DNA from: Fragilaria crotonensis
Taxonomy: Eukaryota; Bacillariophyta; Fragilariophyceae; Fragilariales; Fragilariaceae
Direction of reading: 5' to 3'
DNA: 64,000 nucleotides
Assembly: GCA_022925895.1 (NCBI GenBank)
Contig: JAKSYS010000881.1
Span: forward strand, 744,001 to 808,000
Shown: positions 31,314-41,341 of the stretch, one piece after another
Layout of the letters: each line of letters begins with the position of its first letter
Position numbering within the stretch: the first letter of the stretch is position 1
Notes under the pieces: model-generated
What the model saw: the letters and a program-made list of their open reading frames with translations, nothing else
What the model was told of the DNA's origin: nothing
Database searches by the model: none
Program-made: the position numbers and the translations under genes

Positions 31314-32993
31314 TTACTTAAACTGTTGTTCAATCTCCCAGAGAATATGAAGCTCGCGATCATTGCAACATTGTTCCAGGACATCGATCACCTCGGGACA
31401 TACCGCCTTGTCTTCACAACAGCGCTGGAAGCACATCCTTATATCCTCAAAGGATGCATTGTTTGACTTAAGGGACATGAAGAGACCCTGGTATATATAC
31501 GGATCTCTAGCCGCTTTCACCTCCGGTCTGCATTGCCACTCCACGAAAGCTCTTCGAGTGAGTTTCAGAGCCGCGACACGAGAGCCATGCGCCACTGAAC
31601 ACATCATAAAGATACTGCAGTAGGTCCGAATATCTGGCTTCAGTCCCGCTTGCTTCATTATATCATTCAGTTCCAGGAAAACCTCGATTTTGCAACGCTC
31701 GGACGGACTTTTTTTAATCAAGTTCACCATTGTATCAAAAATAAAATGGTCCGGCTTCACTTTCATGTTCCTCAAGATCTGGAACCCTCTGACGATGGAA
31801 TCCTTTTGGATATTCTCTTGCCAAGCCTTGATCATGACATTGTAGTCGATTACAGTGGGTGTCGCCATCATATCAAACATCGCATTAGCCTTTTCTGGCA
31901 AAGACTTTGAGAGATAGAGATGCATGAGAGTGCTTAGTACCGTATCATTCGGATGGTGGCCGTGCGTTTGCATTGCTTGAAATATCGCCTCTGCTCGGTT
32001 CACATTGTCATCTATTGCAGGCGAGTTCTTCCAAGCGTTTATGCAAGTGGAGAACGACACCAGCGTTGGATCCATAGGCATCTTCGCCAAAACATCTTCG
32101 GCTTCCGGACCACAATTTCCTGCGTTGGCAAACGCCAGCATGATAACGTTGTAGACTTCAACGTCTGGTTGCACCTCCTCGTCCATCTCTGTCAAAATCT
32201 CCATGGCGCGCTCCGGTCCATTCGATCGTCCAGATCGCGCCCATGCGTAAATGAGATGAGTCCAAGCAATCAGATCAGGTCGGATACCATATGTTCTCAT
32301 TTGTTGAAAGACCAATTCAGCTAATTCTGGGTCTCCTTTTTCGCCTGCAACGCGAATCAACGGAGAAAAACTGATTTTGTCAGGCTTCTGGTATGTATTA
32401 GTCTGAGAGTATTTTATGAGTCCTTCCAATGTAGTGACTGCCTCGTCAATGCGGCCATCCTTGCAGCAAATTGAAATGACTGTGTTGAACGATTCAGTGT
32501 CCGCGATTTCTTGTTCAACCAACTGATCCAGTAGGGTGACGCCTACATCCACAGACGCGACTCGGAGGAAGAGGTTGTACGTTGCTGCATCAGGAGTAGG
32601 CATATCTGGATTAGTCAGGAGCAAATTAAACAGTCGTTCGAAGTCGAGATCTTGACCGGCATCAGAGTACGCCGCCAGTAGACGATTGTACAATCTGATG
32701 GGGAAATCTATTTTCGACTTGTCCATGCCGAACACTAGCTTCTCCGCCCCCTTAATATCGCCCCGATCGAGGTGCTGCACAAGCTCGCTATTGAGAGCCC
32801 TGCGATTTGCCATCATTTCCGCGTTCCGCTCTTCTTGTGGTGGAAAAGAGTTCTCCGACGATGAACATCGAATCTGCACGTGCGTAAACTGACGACATTT
32901 TGAAAGTCGCCTTCCCGCACTTCGCAGCGACGTCGCTGTTGAATGGGATCGCAATAAGGGTATTATCGAAAGTTGAGCCACCCTTCCCATCAT
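31314..32993 (-). CDS. Pentatricopeptide repeat protein, organellar
   Basis: A single exon of 559 residues from ATG at 32993 (the next codon is also ATG). The N-terminus is basic, Ser/Arg-rich and non-acidic (MGRVAQLSIIPLLRSHSTAT), consistent with a mitochondrial presequence. The body is a run of about ten or more 35-residue helical pairs of PPR type: LYNRLLAAYSDAGQDLDFERL, TYNLFLRVASVDVG, SFNTVISICCKDGRIDEAV, AWTHLIYAWARSGRSNGPERA, VYNVIMLAFANAG, DYNVMIKAWQENIQ. PPR proteins bind organellar RNA for processing, stability or translation; the target is unknown. The 5' end is only 121 bases from a Copia insertion, so its promoter or 5' leader may be altered. The frame itself is intact. Confidence 0.92.
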   Translation of the reverse strand: MMGRVAQLSIIPLLRSHSTATSLRSAGRRLSKCRQFTHVQIRCSSSENSFPPQEERNAEMMANRRALNSELVQHLDRGDIKGAEKLVFGMDKSKIDFPIRLYNRLLAAYSDAGQDLDFERLFNLLLTNPDMPTPDAATYNLFLRVASVDVGVTLLDQLVEQEIADTESFNTVISICCKDGRIDEAVTTLEGLIKYSQTNTYQKPDKISFSPLIRVAGEKGDPELAELVFQQMRTYGIRPDLIAWTHLIYAWARSGRSNGPERAMEILTEMDEEVQPDVEVYNVIMLAFANAGNCGPEAEDVLAKMPMDPTLVSFSTCINAWKNSPAIDDNVNRAEAIFQAMQTHGHHPNDTVLSTLMHLYLSKSLPEKANAMFDMMATPTVIDYNVMIKAWQENIQKDSIVRGFQILRNMKVKPDHFIFDTMVNLIKKSPSERCKIEVFLELNDIMKQAGLKPDIRTYCSIFMMCSVAHGSRVAALKLTRRAFVEWQCRPEVKAARDPYIYQGLFMSLKSNNASFEDIRMCFQRCCEDKAVCPEVIDVLEQCCNDRELHILWEIEQQFK

Positions 32994-33114
32994 TTTTCTG
33001 AAAACTGTGATATGACGAGAGGAAGAGGGAGAGCACTCAGAAGGATCAGCTGCGCCCCAACTCAGAGAACATCGTTGAGAAGTGTAATCTTTGACGTTGT
33101 GTATGCGTTCAGTG

Positions 33115-33430
33115 TGTTGGAGATACTGTAAAGCGAGCGACCGGCTGCGGGACTGACGGGCCAGATAACGAGATTACCGACGTACTAAAAGGAAGTACAG
33201 GAGGAACGTGGGCTGACGTAGTAAGGAAAGGTATGGACGAGGGCGGAGAACGTATTCGTAGAGCGAATAAGAGCGTTGTTTTGAGAGATCATTCTCTCGA
33301 AACAATCCCGTTAGCGAAGTGAAGTTTAATCGACGTTTCCTTTGTTATCACTATTATCGTTAGAATCCGACTAGCATCCACGTACCAGGTTCAAGCCTTC
33401 CGTACAGTCGGATACTAAGGTATTACAACA
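33115..33430 (+). repeat. 5' LTR of the Copia element
   Basis: 316 bp, TG...CA ends, preceded by the target duplication CAGTG. Identical by eye to the 3' LTR. Confidence 0.95.
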
Positions 33431-33478
33431 TTGTTTCGAGAGAAAGTGATTTTTATTACGAGCATCGAACGAACGTAA

Positions 33479-33820
33479 ATGGTAGAAGACCGAAACATCG
33501 ATAGTTTGATTAACGAGCTGAGGTCCCTGAAACTCAGAGTCAGCCAAGTAGAAAACCAACTACGAGAAAGGCGAGAGCAGGAGGAAGTTGCTGTCGCGAC
33601 GCCAGTGATACCTCACAACGTACCAACGAGAGGAGATCGGGTGAGGATCATCAACAAGATCAAACGACCAGCAAACTGGCTTGCACGGTGGGACGAACAG
33701 GACATTGAAAACGAACGAAGAGCCACCGTCACTCACCTGGTACGCGACCAAGTGTGGATAGTAACGGACAACGGAACGAAAACGTGGCGAGCTCCCAACA
33801 ATCTACAAAGAATTGCATAA
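33479..33820 (+). CDS. Small leader frame of the Copia element
   Basis: An ATG-started frame of 113 residues between the 5' LTR and gag. The N-terminal third is a predicted coiled coil (SLINELRSLKLRVSQVENQL); the C-terminal part (RPANWLARWDEQ, VWIVTDNGTKTWRAPNNL) resembles a small beta-barrel. I do not recognise a family. An extra frame before gag is unusual for Copia. Confidence 0.6.
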   Translation: MVEDRNIDSLINELRSLKLRVSQVENQLRERREQEEVAVATPVIPHNVPTRGDRVRIINKIKRPANWLARWDEQDIENERRATVTHLVRDQVWIVTDNGTKTWRAPNNLQRIA

Positions 33821-33831
33821 GATCTGCAGTC

Positions 33832-34782
33832 ATGAGCACCGCGGATTCCACTACCAGCGCCACCGGACAGCGAGGAGCCGGAGGCGGAAGAGGACGAGGA
33901 GGACGTGGAAATCGAGCAACACCCACCGGTCGAGGACAACAGACAGTCAGGCAACGCGCGCCAAATTTCAAAGGAAGTACAAGTGAGATGAACGGACATG
34001 TATTCCAGTGCTCGGAGGAGCAAACCAACCGGCTACAGTACAGAACAACACTTGAAGCGCTACAGTCGTACGTGAAGAAGTCCCTCAAGTACCCCGAAGA
34101 CCTGGCACCGCTATTTGCACTCACCATGACCGAACCGGTGATCGACATGCCGCAAGAACCTGGAGCGAACCCAAGTCGAACGGAGGACATGATCTACACC
34201 GAGCAGGTAAAGCAGTATGTGAAGAGAGAGAGCATGCTGACGAGCAACAAAGCTGCAACACACGCGGTGATCTGGGGACAGTGCAGCGAAGCGATGAAGG
34301 CAAGAATCAAGACGCTCGCAGACTACCAAACCAAGGCCGAAGCAAACGACTGTTTTTGGCTACTCCAGAAGATTAGGGCGGTCACCATGGAACTCGACGA
34401 AAAGAAACATGGGACCATGTCTCTCCTCGATGCACGATGCGAACTACTCAACTGTCGGCAGGGTCACAACCAAACTGTCAGCAAGTACAAAGAGACGCTC
34501 AAAGGATGGGCCGATGCCATCAGGTTTCATGGCGGGAGCGTGGCAGAAAGGGTTGGTTCTGTATCCATCCTTGACGCGACCGGAAACGAGCGTACTATTG
34601 AGCAACGAGAAGAGGTGGCAACGGAAGAGACTCTTGCCATGCTCATGATAAGAGGCGCCGACCCGACGAAGTATGGTACTTTGATTGCCGATTTGTCGAA
34701 TCAGTTCGTTAAAGGCAAGGACGAGTACCCGAAGGATATGGCATCTGCCGAGAGCTTGCTCGAGTTATACGAACCTCCGTAA
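33832..34782 (+). CDS. Gag-like frame of the Copia element
   Basis: It starts with an Arg/Gly-rich nucleic-acid-binding segment (GGGRGRGGRGNRA), followed by a helical region with DARCELLNCRQGHNQTVSKY, which resembles UBN2/gag-type capsid domains of Copia elements. Part of the virus-like element at 33115-39197. Confidence 0.75.
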   Translation: MSTADSTTSATGQRGAGGGRGRGGRGNRATPTGRGQQTVRQRAPNFKGSTSEMNGHVFQCSEEQTNRLQYRTTLEALQSYVKKSLKYPEDLAPLFALTMTEPVIDMPQEPGANPSRTEDMIYTEQVKQYVKRESMLTSNKAATHAVIWGQCSEAMKARIKTLADYQTKAEANDCFWLLQKIRAVTMELDEKKHGTMSLLDARCELLNCRQGHNQTVSKYKETLKGWADAIRFHGGSVAERVGSVSILDATGNERTIEQREEVATEETLAMLMIRGADPTKYGTLIADLSNQFVKGKDEYPKDMASAESLLELYEPP

Positions 34783-34910
34783 ACCAAACAACCGCAGCAG
34801 CTCATCGACAATCAGTCAGGAGCACCGGAACAACGGCTCGCGCTACTGCTGCGGGCGCGGATATCAATGCACTAACATTCGCCCAACAAGGTGCCACCTA
34901 CGCCGAACGA

Positions 34911-37900
34911 GTGGCAGCATCCGTCGCCGGAACGGATGGAGTGGTGCACCCAGGCATCACGTGCCGAGGCGGATGTCAGGGCTACGGACACTACGCCGGG
35001 GAGTGTCCTGCAGCGACGACGTCCGGAACCACCCTCACGCAATACGCTTTCATGCTCGCACAATCCGACGATAGCGGCATTGACCCGAGTTGGATCCTTC
35101 TGGACTCACAGTCCACAATCTCTGTGTTCAAAAACCCGACCATGCTAACTAACATCCGTCACAGCAAGCGTACGTTGCGGGCACTCACGAATGGGGGCCA
35201 CCAGGATTCCAACATGATCGGCGATTTCCCAAACCTCGGTGAAGTATGGTACAACAGCAAGTCAATCGCCAACATTCTGTCGCTCGCGGACGTACGCAAA
35301 GTTTGTCGCGTCACTATGGACTCACACGACGAACCTGCTCTCCTCGTTCACCGTCTCGATGGTTCGGTGATGAAGTTTGCAGAGCACGAATCCGGCTTAT
35401 ATGTGTACAACCCTAACGTTACTAACAATACTGTTACCGGTTACTCTATCCTGTCCACAGTAGCTAAGCAAAAGAAATTGTTCTCGAGCCGCGAAGTAAA
35501 GGCAGCAGATGCTGCTAGAGAACTCTATCGCAAAATAGGACGACCAGACGAGAACGAGTTTGACTCCATTTTGCGGAGGAACCTAATCAGGAACTGCCCA
35601 GTCACACCGAACGACGCGAAGCGAGCCCTCACCATATACGGACCCGACGTAGCGGTCCTCAAAGGAAAGAGCACACGAAGCGCGGCTGCTACTCGAGTAC
35701 CCACGTTTGAGGCCGTACCGATACCTCCCCCTGTCCTAAAACATCACCGCCAGGTGACACTGTGCATGGATTTCTTTTTTGTACAGGGGATTCCTTTTTA
35801 TCACTCTATCTCGCGTGGCATCGGTTTCCGTACAGTTAAGCAAGTACCAGACAGAAGCAAGGCCGTTATACTTCAAGCGACACGCCATGTTATAAACTTG
35901 TACAATTCTCGAGGTTTCAACGTATGTGACATTCATGCCGACAACGAATTTGAGTGCATACGCGAGGACGTACGCCCAGTCGAGGTGAACGTTGTGACTA
36001 CGGACAGTCACGTGGGCGAAGTTGAACGTTCCGTGCGCACGATCAAGGAGCGACTACGCACGTGCGTCCACGGTTTGCCGTTCAAACGTCTCCCAAAACT
36101 GATGATACGCCACATGGTCATCGAAGCCGTACGATGTTTAAACCAATTTCCTTGGAAACACGGCATCTCTGATGACATGAGCCCAGCTGCTCTCGTCACC
36201 GGCCATCCACCGCCCGATTTTCAGAAAATGCGCCTGGAGTTCGGTACCTACGTACAGGTTTTTGAGGACAACGACCCCACGAACTCCACGCGTGCACGAT
36301 CGATGGGCGCCATTGCGCTAGGCCCCACGGGCAACGCACAAGGGGACTACAATTTTATGTCGCTCGCGACAGGTGCCAAAATATCGAGACACCAATGGAC
36401 GGCGTTACCAATGACCGACACCGCCATTGCCCGCGTCCACGCCCTCGGCATTCAGGACGAACAGCCTTTAATTCAGGAGCGCGGTCTTGTGGTTGAATGG
36501 CGACCGGATCACCCGATTGACGAGTCTGAGTACGATCGGGATTACGTTTTACCGCGCCGTGAACCGGTCGACGCATTCGCTCACGGAGATTTTGACCCCG
36601 TCGACCCAAACGAAGCTGCTGATTTACTTGACGATGCCGCAGCCCACGACCTTTTTATTGAGCCTGCAAACGACCCTGTCGTTTTAGATCAAGGAGCGGA
36701 TGATGAGGACGTGAACCCAGCACAGCACCCCGACAACCTTTGGTTGTTTGACAACCCACAACCGGCGATCGTTGCACCACAGGATAACGATAACGACGAC
36801 GACGCGGAACGCCATGACGACAACGTTGCGGAAAATGACAACGAAGAGTACGACGAAGAACACGAAGACGACGCGGTATACGAAGACGCCATCGACGACG
36901 AAGAGAACGAAGACGCTACCGACGGCGAAGGAGCGCACGACGAAGGAGCGCTCGACGAAGGAGCGTTCGACAACGACGCTGACAACGAAGCAAACGACGA
37001 CGACGCTACGAACGAAGACGCAGAACAAGCCCGCGACGAAACGAACGACAACATTGACGAAGCCAATGACGAGAGTGACGCCACCAGGCCATACAATTTG
37101 CGACATCGAGGAGCACCGAAGGCCAGCTTCAACGAGGCGATGGACAACCCGCACGACGGAAAGTCATACTACCCGCCCACGCAATTGACACAACACGCAG
37201 CCATTGTTGCCGCCATTCAGCGAGTATACGGTTTCGTGATGACGCAGATGACGGCAAGGGCTGGCATCAAAAAACACGGGAAAGCTGCCGAGGAAGCACT
37301 CATGCAGGAGTTCGCCCAGTTCGAGACTCTACACGTGTATGAGGCACTCGACTCGAGGTTCCTAACGGCAGAACAACGAAAGAATGCACTCAGAGTCATC
37401 AACCTCATCAAAGAAAAACAAAACGGTACTCTCAGAGGGCGCACGGTAGCCGACGGAAGCGTGCAAAGGTCTCTATACGACAAGTCAGAGACGGCGTCGC
37501 CAACGGTGGCATCAGACGCACTGTTACTGTCCATCATTATAGATGCGTACGAAAAACGAGACGTAGCAACGGCGGACGTAGTCGGCGCGTATCTCAAAGC
37601 TTTCATGGACGACTTCGTAATCATGAAGTTCACGGGCGAGTCGGTAGACATACTGTGCAAGCTAAACCCGAGTCACACCAAGTTCGTGGTGCTCGAAAAG
37701 GGAACCAAAGTATTGTATGTGCGGTTGATCAAGGCCATCTACGGATGTGTAAAGTCTGCACTACTGTGGTACAAGGTATTCTACTCGTCACTACAAGCAA
37801 TGGGTTTTGTGTTGAACCCATACGACTCGTGCGTTGCGAATTGCATGATCAAAGGAAAGCAATGCACGGTCGCGTGGTACGTGGACGACGCCAAGATTTC

Positions 37901-39089
37901 GCATGAAGACCCCGAAGTCGTAACGATGATTATAAACAAGCTGGAAGAACAGTTCGGAAAGATGACGGTGACCCGGGGAAGAGAGCACGTTTTCCTTGGT
38001 ATGAACATCAGGTACACCGACGAGGGTACCGCGGTAATCGGCATGAAGAGATACCTGCAGGAGGCGATCGACGAATGCGGACTAGATCTACGGCGCGAGG
38101 CAAATACACCAGCTAGAAGGACCCTATTCGAGGTGGATCCAACGTCAACACCTTTGGAAAAAGGAGCGGCTGAAACGTTCCATAGGATTGTGGCGAAACT
38201 GTTGTATGTGTCGATTCGCGCGCGCATGGACATACTGCCGGCCATCGGTTTCTTATGCACAAGAGTATCGAAAAGTACGGAACAGGACCAAAGTAAGCTA
38301 CGACGGGTACTGGAATACCTAAAGGGCACAATGGACCTTGAATACACGCTCGGGGCAGACAGCATGGCCAAGTTGAGAACATGGGTAGATGCGTCGTATG
38401 CGGTCCACCCCGACATGAAAAGCCACACAGGCGGGATAATGTCCCTAGGCACAGGCGGCTTTGTACCTAAATCAAGGAAACAGAAGCTCAACACTAAAAG
38501 TTCGACCGAGGCGGAACTCGTAGGAGCCAGCGATTACCTACCGAATACCATGTGGGCGAAGAATTTTTTGGAGGCGCAAGGATATGACATCGTTGAAAAC
38601 TATTTGGAACAAGACAACGAGAGCGCCATCAAAATGGAAAAGAACGGGCGATCCTCGGCTGGACCAAGGTCAAGGCACATCGACATCAGGTACTTCTGGA
38701 TCAAGGATCGGACGCAGTCGAGCGGAATACAAATTCGACACTGCCCTACGTTACAGATGTTGGCGGATTTTTTTACTAAACCGCTGCAAGGAAGTTTGTT
38801 TACCAAGTTTCGCGACGTCCTTCTAGGTTACGAACACATCGACTCTCTGGCCCTGGACTCGACGTCGACGCTCGAGGAGCGTGTTGGAGATACTGTAAAG
38901 CGAGCGACCGGCTGCGGGACTGACGGGCCAGATAACGAGATTACCGACGTACTAAAAGGAAGTACAGGAGGAACGTGGGCTGACGTAGTAAGGAAAGGTA
39001 TGGACGAGGGCGGAGAACGTATTCGTAGAGCGAATAAGAGCGTTGTTTTGAGAGATCATTCTCTCGAAACAATCCCGTTAGCGAAGTGA
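34911..39089 (+). CDS. Pol frame of the Copia element (PR-IN-RT-RH)
   Basis: A long frame of about 1390 residues. In order: a zinc-knuckle-like motif (CRGGCQGYGHYAGEC), an aspartic protease motif (LLDSQSTISVF), an integrase core (DFFFVQGIPFY, HADNEFE, VGEVERSVRTIKERL), a very acidic linker (about residues 590-720, rich in DDE/NDE), reverse transcriptase with YVDDAKI near residue 989, and RNase H ending in SRHIDIRYFWIKD. The integrase-before-RT order defines Copia. Described as a fossil element only. Confidence 0.9.
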   Translation: MAASVAGTDGVVHPGITCRGGCQGYGHYAGECPAATTSGTTLTQYAFMLAQSDDSGIDPSWILLDSQSTISVFKNPTMLTNIRHSKRTLRALTNGGHQDSNMIGDFPNLGEVWYNSKSIANILSLADVRKVCRVTMDSHDEPALLVHRLDGSVMKFAEHESGLYVYNPNVTNNTVTGYSILSTVAKQKKLFSSREVKAADAARELYRKIGRPDENEFDSILRRNLIRNCPVTPNDAKRALTIYGPDVAVLKGKSTRSAAATRVPTFEAVPIPPPVLKHHRQVTLCMDFFFVQGIPFYHSISRGIGFRTVKQVPDRSKAVILQATRHVINLYNSRGFNVCDIHADNEFECIREDVRPVEVNVVTTDSHVGEVERSVRTIKERLRTCVHGLPFKRLPKLMIRHMVIEAVRCLNQFPWKHGISDDMSPAALVTGHPPPDFQKMRLEFGTYVQVFEDNDPTNSTRARSMGAIALGPTGNAQGDYNFMSLATGAKISRHQWTALPMTDTAIARVHALGIQDEQPLIQERGLVVEWRPDHPIDESEYDRDYVLPRREPVDAFAHGDFDPVDPNEAADLLDDAAAHDLFIEPANDPVVLDQGADDEDVNPAQHPDNLWLFDNPQPAIVAPQDNDNDDDAERHDDNVAENDNEEYDEEHEDDAVYEDAIDDEENEDATDGEGAHDEGALDEGAFDNDADNEANDDDATNEDAEQARDETNDNIDEANDESDATRPYNLRHRGAPKASFNEAMDNPHDGKSYYPPTQLTQHAAIVAAIQRVYGFVMTQMTARAGIKKHGKAAEEALMQEFAQFETLHVYEALDSRFLTAEQRKNALRVINLIKEKQNGTLRGRTVADGSVQRSLYDKSETASPTVASDALLLSIIIDAYEKRDVATADVVGAYLKAFMDDFVIMKFTGESVDILCKLNPSHTKFVVLEKGTKVLYVRLIKAIYGCVKSALLWYKVFYSSLQAMGFVLNPYDSCVANCMIKGKQCTVAWYVDDAKISHEDPEVVTMIINKLEEQFGKMTVTRGREHVFLGMNIRYTDEGTAVIGMKRYLQEAIDECGLDLRREANTPARRTLFEVDPTSTPLEKGAAETFHRIVAKLLYVSIRARMDILPAIGFLCTRVSKSTEQDQSKLRRVLEYLKGTMDLEYTLGADSMAKLRTWVDASYAVHPDMKSHTGGIMSLGTGGFVPKSRKQKLNTKSSTEAELVGASDYLPNTMWAKNFLEAQGYDIVENYLEQDNESAIKMEKNGRSSAGPRSRHIDIRYFWIKDRTQSSGIQIRHCPTLQMLADFFTKPLQGSLFTKFRDVLLGYEHIDSLALDSTSTLEERVGDTVKRATGCGTDGPDNEITDVLKGSTGGTWADVVRKGMDEGGERIRRANKSVVLRDHSLETIPLAK

Positions 39090-39197
39090 AGTTTAATCGA
39101 CGTTTCCTTTGTTATCACTATTATCGTTAGAATCCGACTAGCATCCACGTACCAGGTTCAAGCCTTCCGTACAGTCGGATACTAAGGTATTACAACA
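38882..39197 (+). repeat. 3' LTR of the Copia element
   Basis: 316 bp, followed by the target duplication CAGTG at 39198-39202. It also codes for the last 69 residues of the pol frame. No obvious polypurine run precedes it. Confidence 0.95.
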
Positions 39198-39202
39198 CAG
39201 TG

Positions 39203-41341
39203 TGATCACTCGTCACTTGTCATGATGTCATGATCTCTACAGTATGTCATACATACAAGTACTGTACCACACTCATCGGACTGACTCACTTGTTACTTGT
39301 TTGACGTACGTTGGACAGACAAACAAATCAGAATTTCTAACTGGGTGCCGGTGGAAGCTGGAAGCGATACGCGATACATACTGGACCTTGCTATGACTTT
39401 TTAGAATATACGACTACCGGTAGTAGATTACGCACCGAAACTGGAGACGTCGTAGTTGTTGCTGCAGTAGTATAAGAAGGCATAACGTATAACGTATAAC
39501 TCAAACTTATTTATCATATATCATGGCAAACTTGTTCCTTTAATGAATGATGCAGCATTGATATGCTGCTGCTGGCGAGCACAGGAACAAGCACACCAGT
39601 TGGTAAGTATAGCTGGTAGGTCTCTCTCATTAAGTAGGGCCTCACAACAAATGATGTTATACAGATCTGCTTCATTTAAAAGTTTGCTGTTTATCTTCAT
39701 GTCCTGGCTGCCTTTCTAACAACAAATCAATCAACATATCAATAAACACCTACCATACCACAAGCCCAAAACTCTGGAGAAGTAAGCAAGTTACGACAAA
39801 ATTGACGAATCAAATCAGAATGAGCAATCACCATAATACAAGAAGCACCACAGCAGACCTTGAAATTTGATAAGCACCGCTGTGAACTTGCTCTCGAAAT
39901 GGTTGCAGGAAAGCTTTGTATGACAAAGAAAGCAAAAGGCAGTGGTTGTATGACAAAGAAAGCAAAAGGCAGTGGTGGAGGTCACCTACCTACAGCATTT
40001 AGTAATGCTGTGAACTGCAGTCAGTTTGGTTGTCAATAAACTCATGTCAAAGTCTCAATGGCTCAGTTAGCACCAGGTCAGTAAGGATAAATATTTTAAC
40101 AATATGAGCCACCACCCATTGGTTGTAGCACAACTGCCTCCGACTAGTAGTAGCTGCCACGTACAACGCAAAATCCTGAATCGCCCACAAGAAGTGTTTG
40201 GCATTGTTTAAAACGACCAGATGATGATGAAAAGAGAAATGTTTGATAAAATAAATGGTAATTAAGTTGGAAGGGCAATTTAGTATGGAGTTTTGAGCAT
40301 TCACCACTCGGAGTTTTCTCGAGTTCTGGTAGGATGCCATCCTACCAGCTTCTCCCAGCAAGAATTCGTATGCCCCCAAGAAGGTGTCAGAAAGGCGTTA
40401 TTCTAGAGTTCTCCCCCAATTGGTCTAACTTGCCGGAATTCCCTGAGGGCAGTGACCATATTTGTCTTGCAACTAAAGATTTGGCAAGGAACTTGCTCAT
40501 CAAAGGAGGACAAACAATGATAGTAGCAAGGAAAAGTGACACTTCACATAGTAGTATAGCTACCATAAGCATTCACAATGAAAACAACATTTGATGGTGT
40601 CCGAGAAATTTCCCAGCGGAAATTGGCATTTTTTGTAGTTTCAACAAAGAGGGAACCACAATCCATTTATATCACTGGACACTCCATCTGAAATCACGTT
40701 CATTGTGTCCTAGTACCTATTGGCAGTTACGACATTATAAACAAGGGTGGAATCTCCAATAGACTCCACAATCATCAGTCTTCACGCCGTGAAATGCTTG
40801 TAATGTCCACACTGCAATCATATTGAACATCAAATTAAATTATGCCATGCCCAGTCTCACTACTGCCTCAAGCCAAATAAATCCAAAGTGGTTACATCTC
40901 TTTAGGCTCAAGTGAACACTTTGCCAGCATCAAGGCTACACCTGTTTGTTCCAGCATTGCTAAGCGATCTGGTGATATCCGAGTAGACTGCTGGCAGCAT
41001 AAACTATCCTTTCAGAATTCTGAACAAACCTGGTATGTTATTGTTTGAAGGCCTCTGGATACTTCATTGTTGTATGGTATGGGTAACCTACGTGCACAGA
41101 TTTCTCATTTCACTCTTCAGGGTCTGTTGCCTGGAAAGTGTATCTCAGCTTAAACCTCCGAAGAATATGCTCACGAATGCTACCCTAATGAGCTAAATTC
41201 AGAAAGCATCCAAAAATTCTTGACTAATCGCATCACCAATAACTATTTATGGGGCTTAGCGATTAGGGCAGGCAACACATGTCGCACTCTCATGAAATGC
41301 TTAAGCAATTACTCGAGCATCAGTTTTAAAAACCTTCACAC
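39203..41341. other. Intergenic, 2.1 kb, no gene supported
   Basis: The longest gene-free, element-free stretch of the window. It is AT-richer and poorer in GTAC than the other spacers, especially from 39480 to 41200. The frame 40334-40594 has no recognisable domain. Small structures: a 30-bp tandem repeat at 39916-39975 and an inverted pair CTAATCGC/GCGATTAG around 41223-41266. It may be an old, eroded transposon or a non-coding transcript locus; neither can be shown. Confidence 0.5.
39916..39975 (+). repeat. Tandem repeat, 30-bp unit, two copies
   Basis: TTGTATGACAAAGAAAGCAA begins each of two adjacent copies with a period of 30 bases, identical by eye. Non-coding. Confidence 0.88.

Larger units (their letters stand above)
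33115..39197 (+). mobile_element. Ty1/Copia LTR retrotransposon (CoDi-like), young
   Basis: The element has two 316-bp LTRs (33115-33430 and 38882-39197) that look identical by eye, starting TGTTGG and ending ACAACA, and is flanked by the 5-bp duplication CAGTG (33110-33114 and 39198-39202). Between them lie a small leader frame, a gag-like frame and a long pol frame in the Copia order protease, integrase, reverse transcriptase, RNase H. Identical LTRs mean a recent insertion. It looks whole in outline. The pol frame continues into the 3' LTR. No match to the usual initiator-Met primer-binding site is seen after the 5' LTR. It sits immediately upstream of the PPR gene. Confidence 0.95.

Noticed and set aside
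33431-33478. Primer-binding site matching the initiator Met tRNA 3' end
   Set aside because: The sequence after the 5' LTR (TTGTTTCGAGAG) does not match the usual TGGTATCAGAGC type; another primer may be used but cannot be named.
36700-37100. Minus-strand frames opposite the acidic part of the Copia pol
   Set aside because: Complement of GAC/GAA triplet-rich coding DNA; no independent gene.
40334-40594. Small frame in the 39.2-41.3 kb spacer
   Set aside because: 86 residues without a recognisable domain or supporting context.
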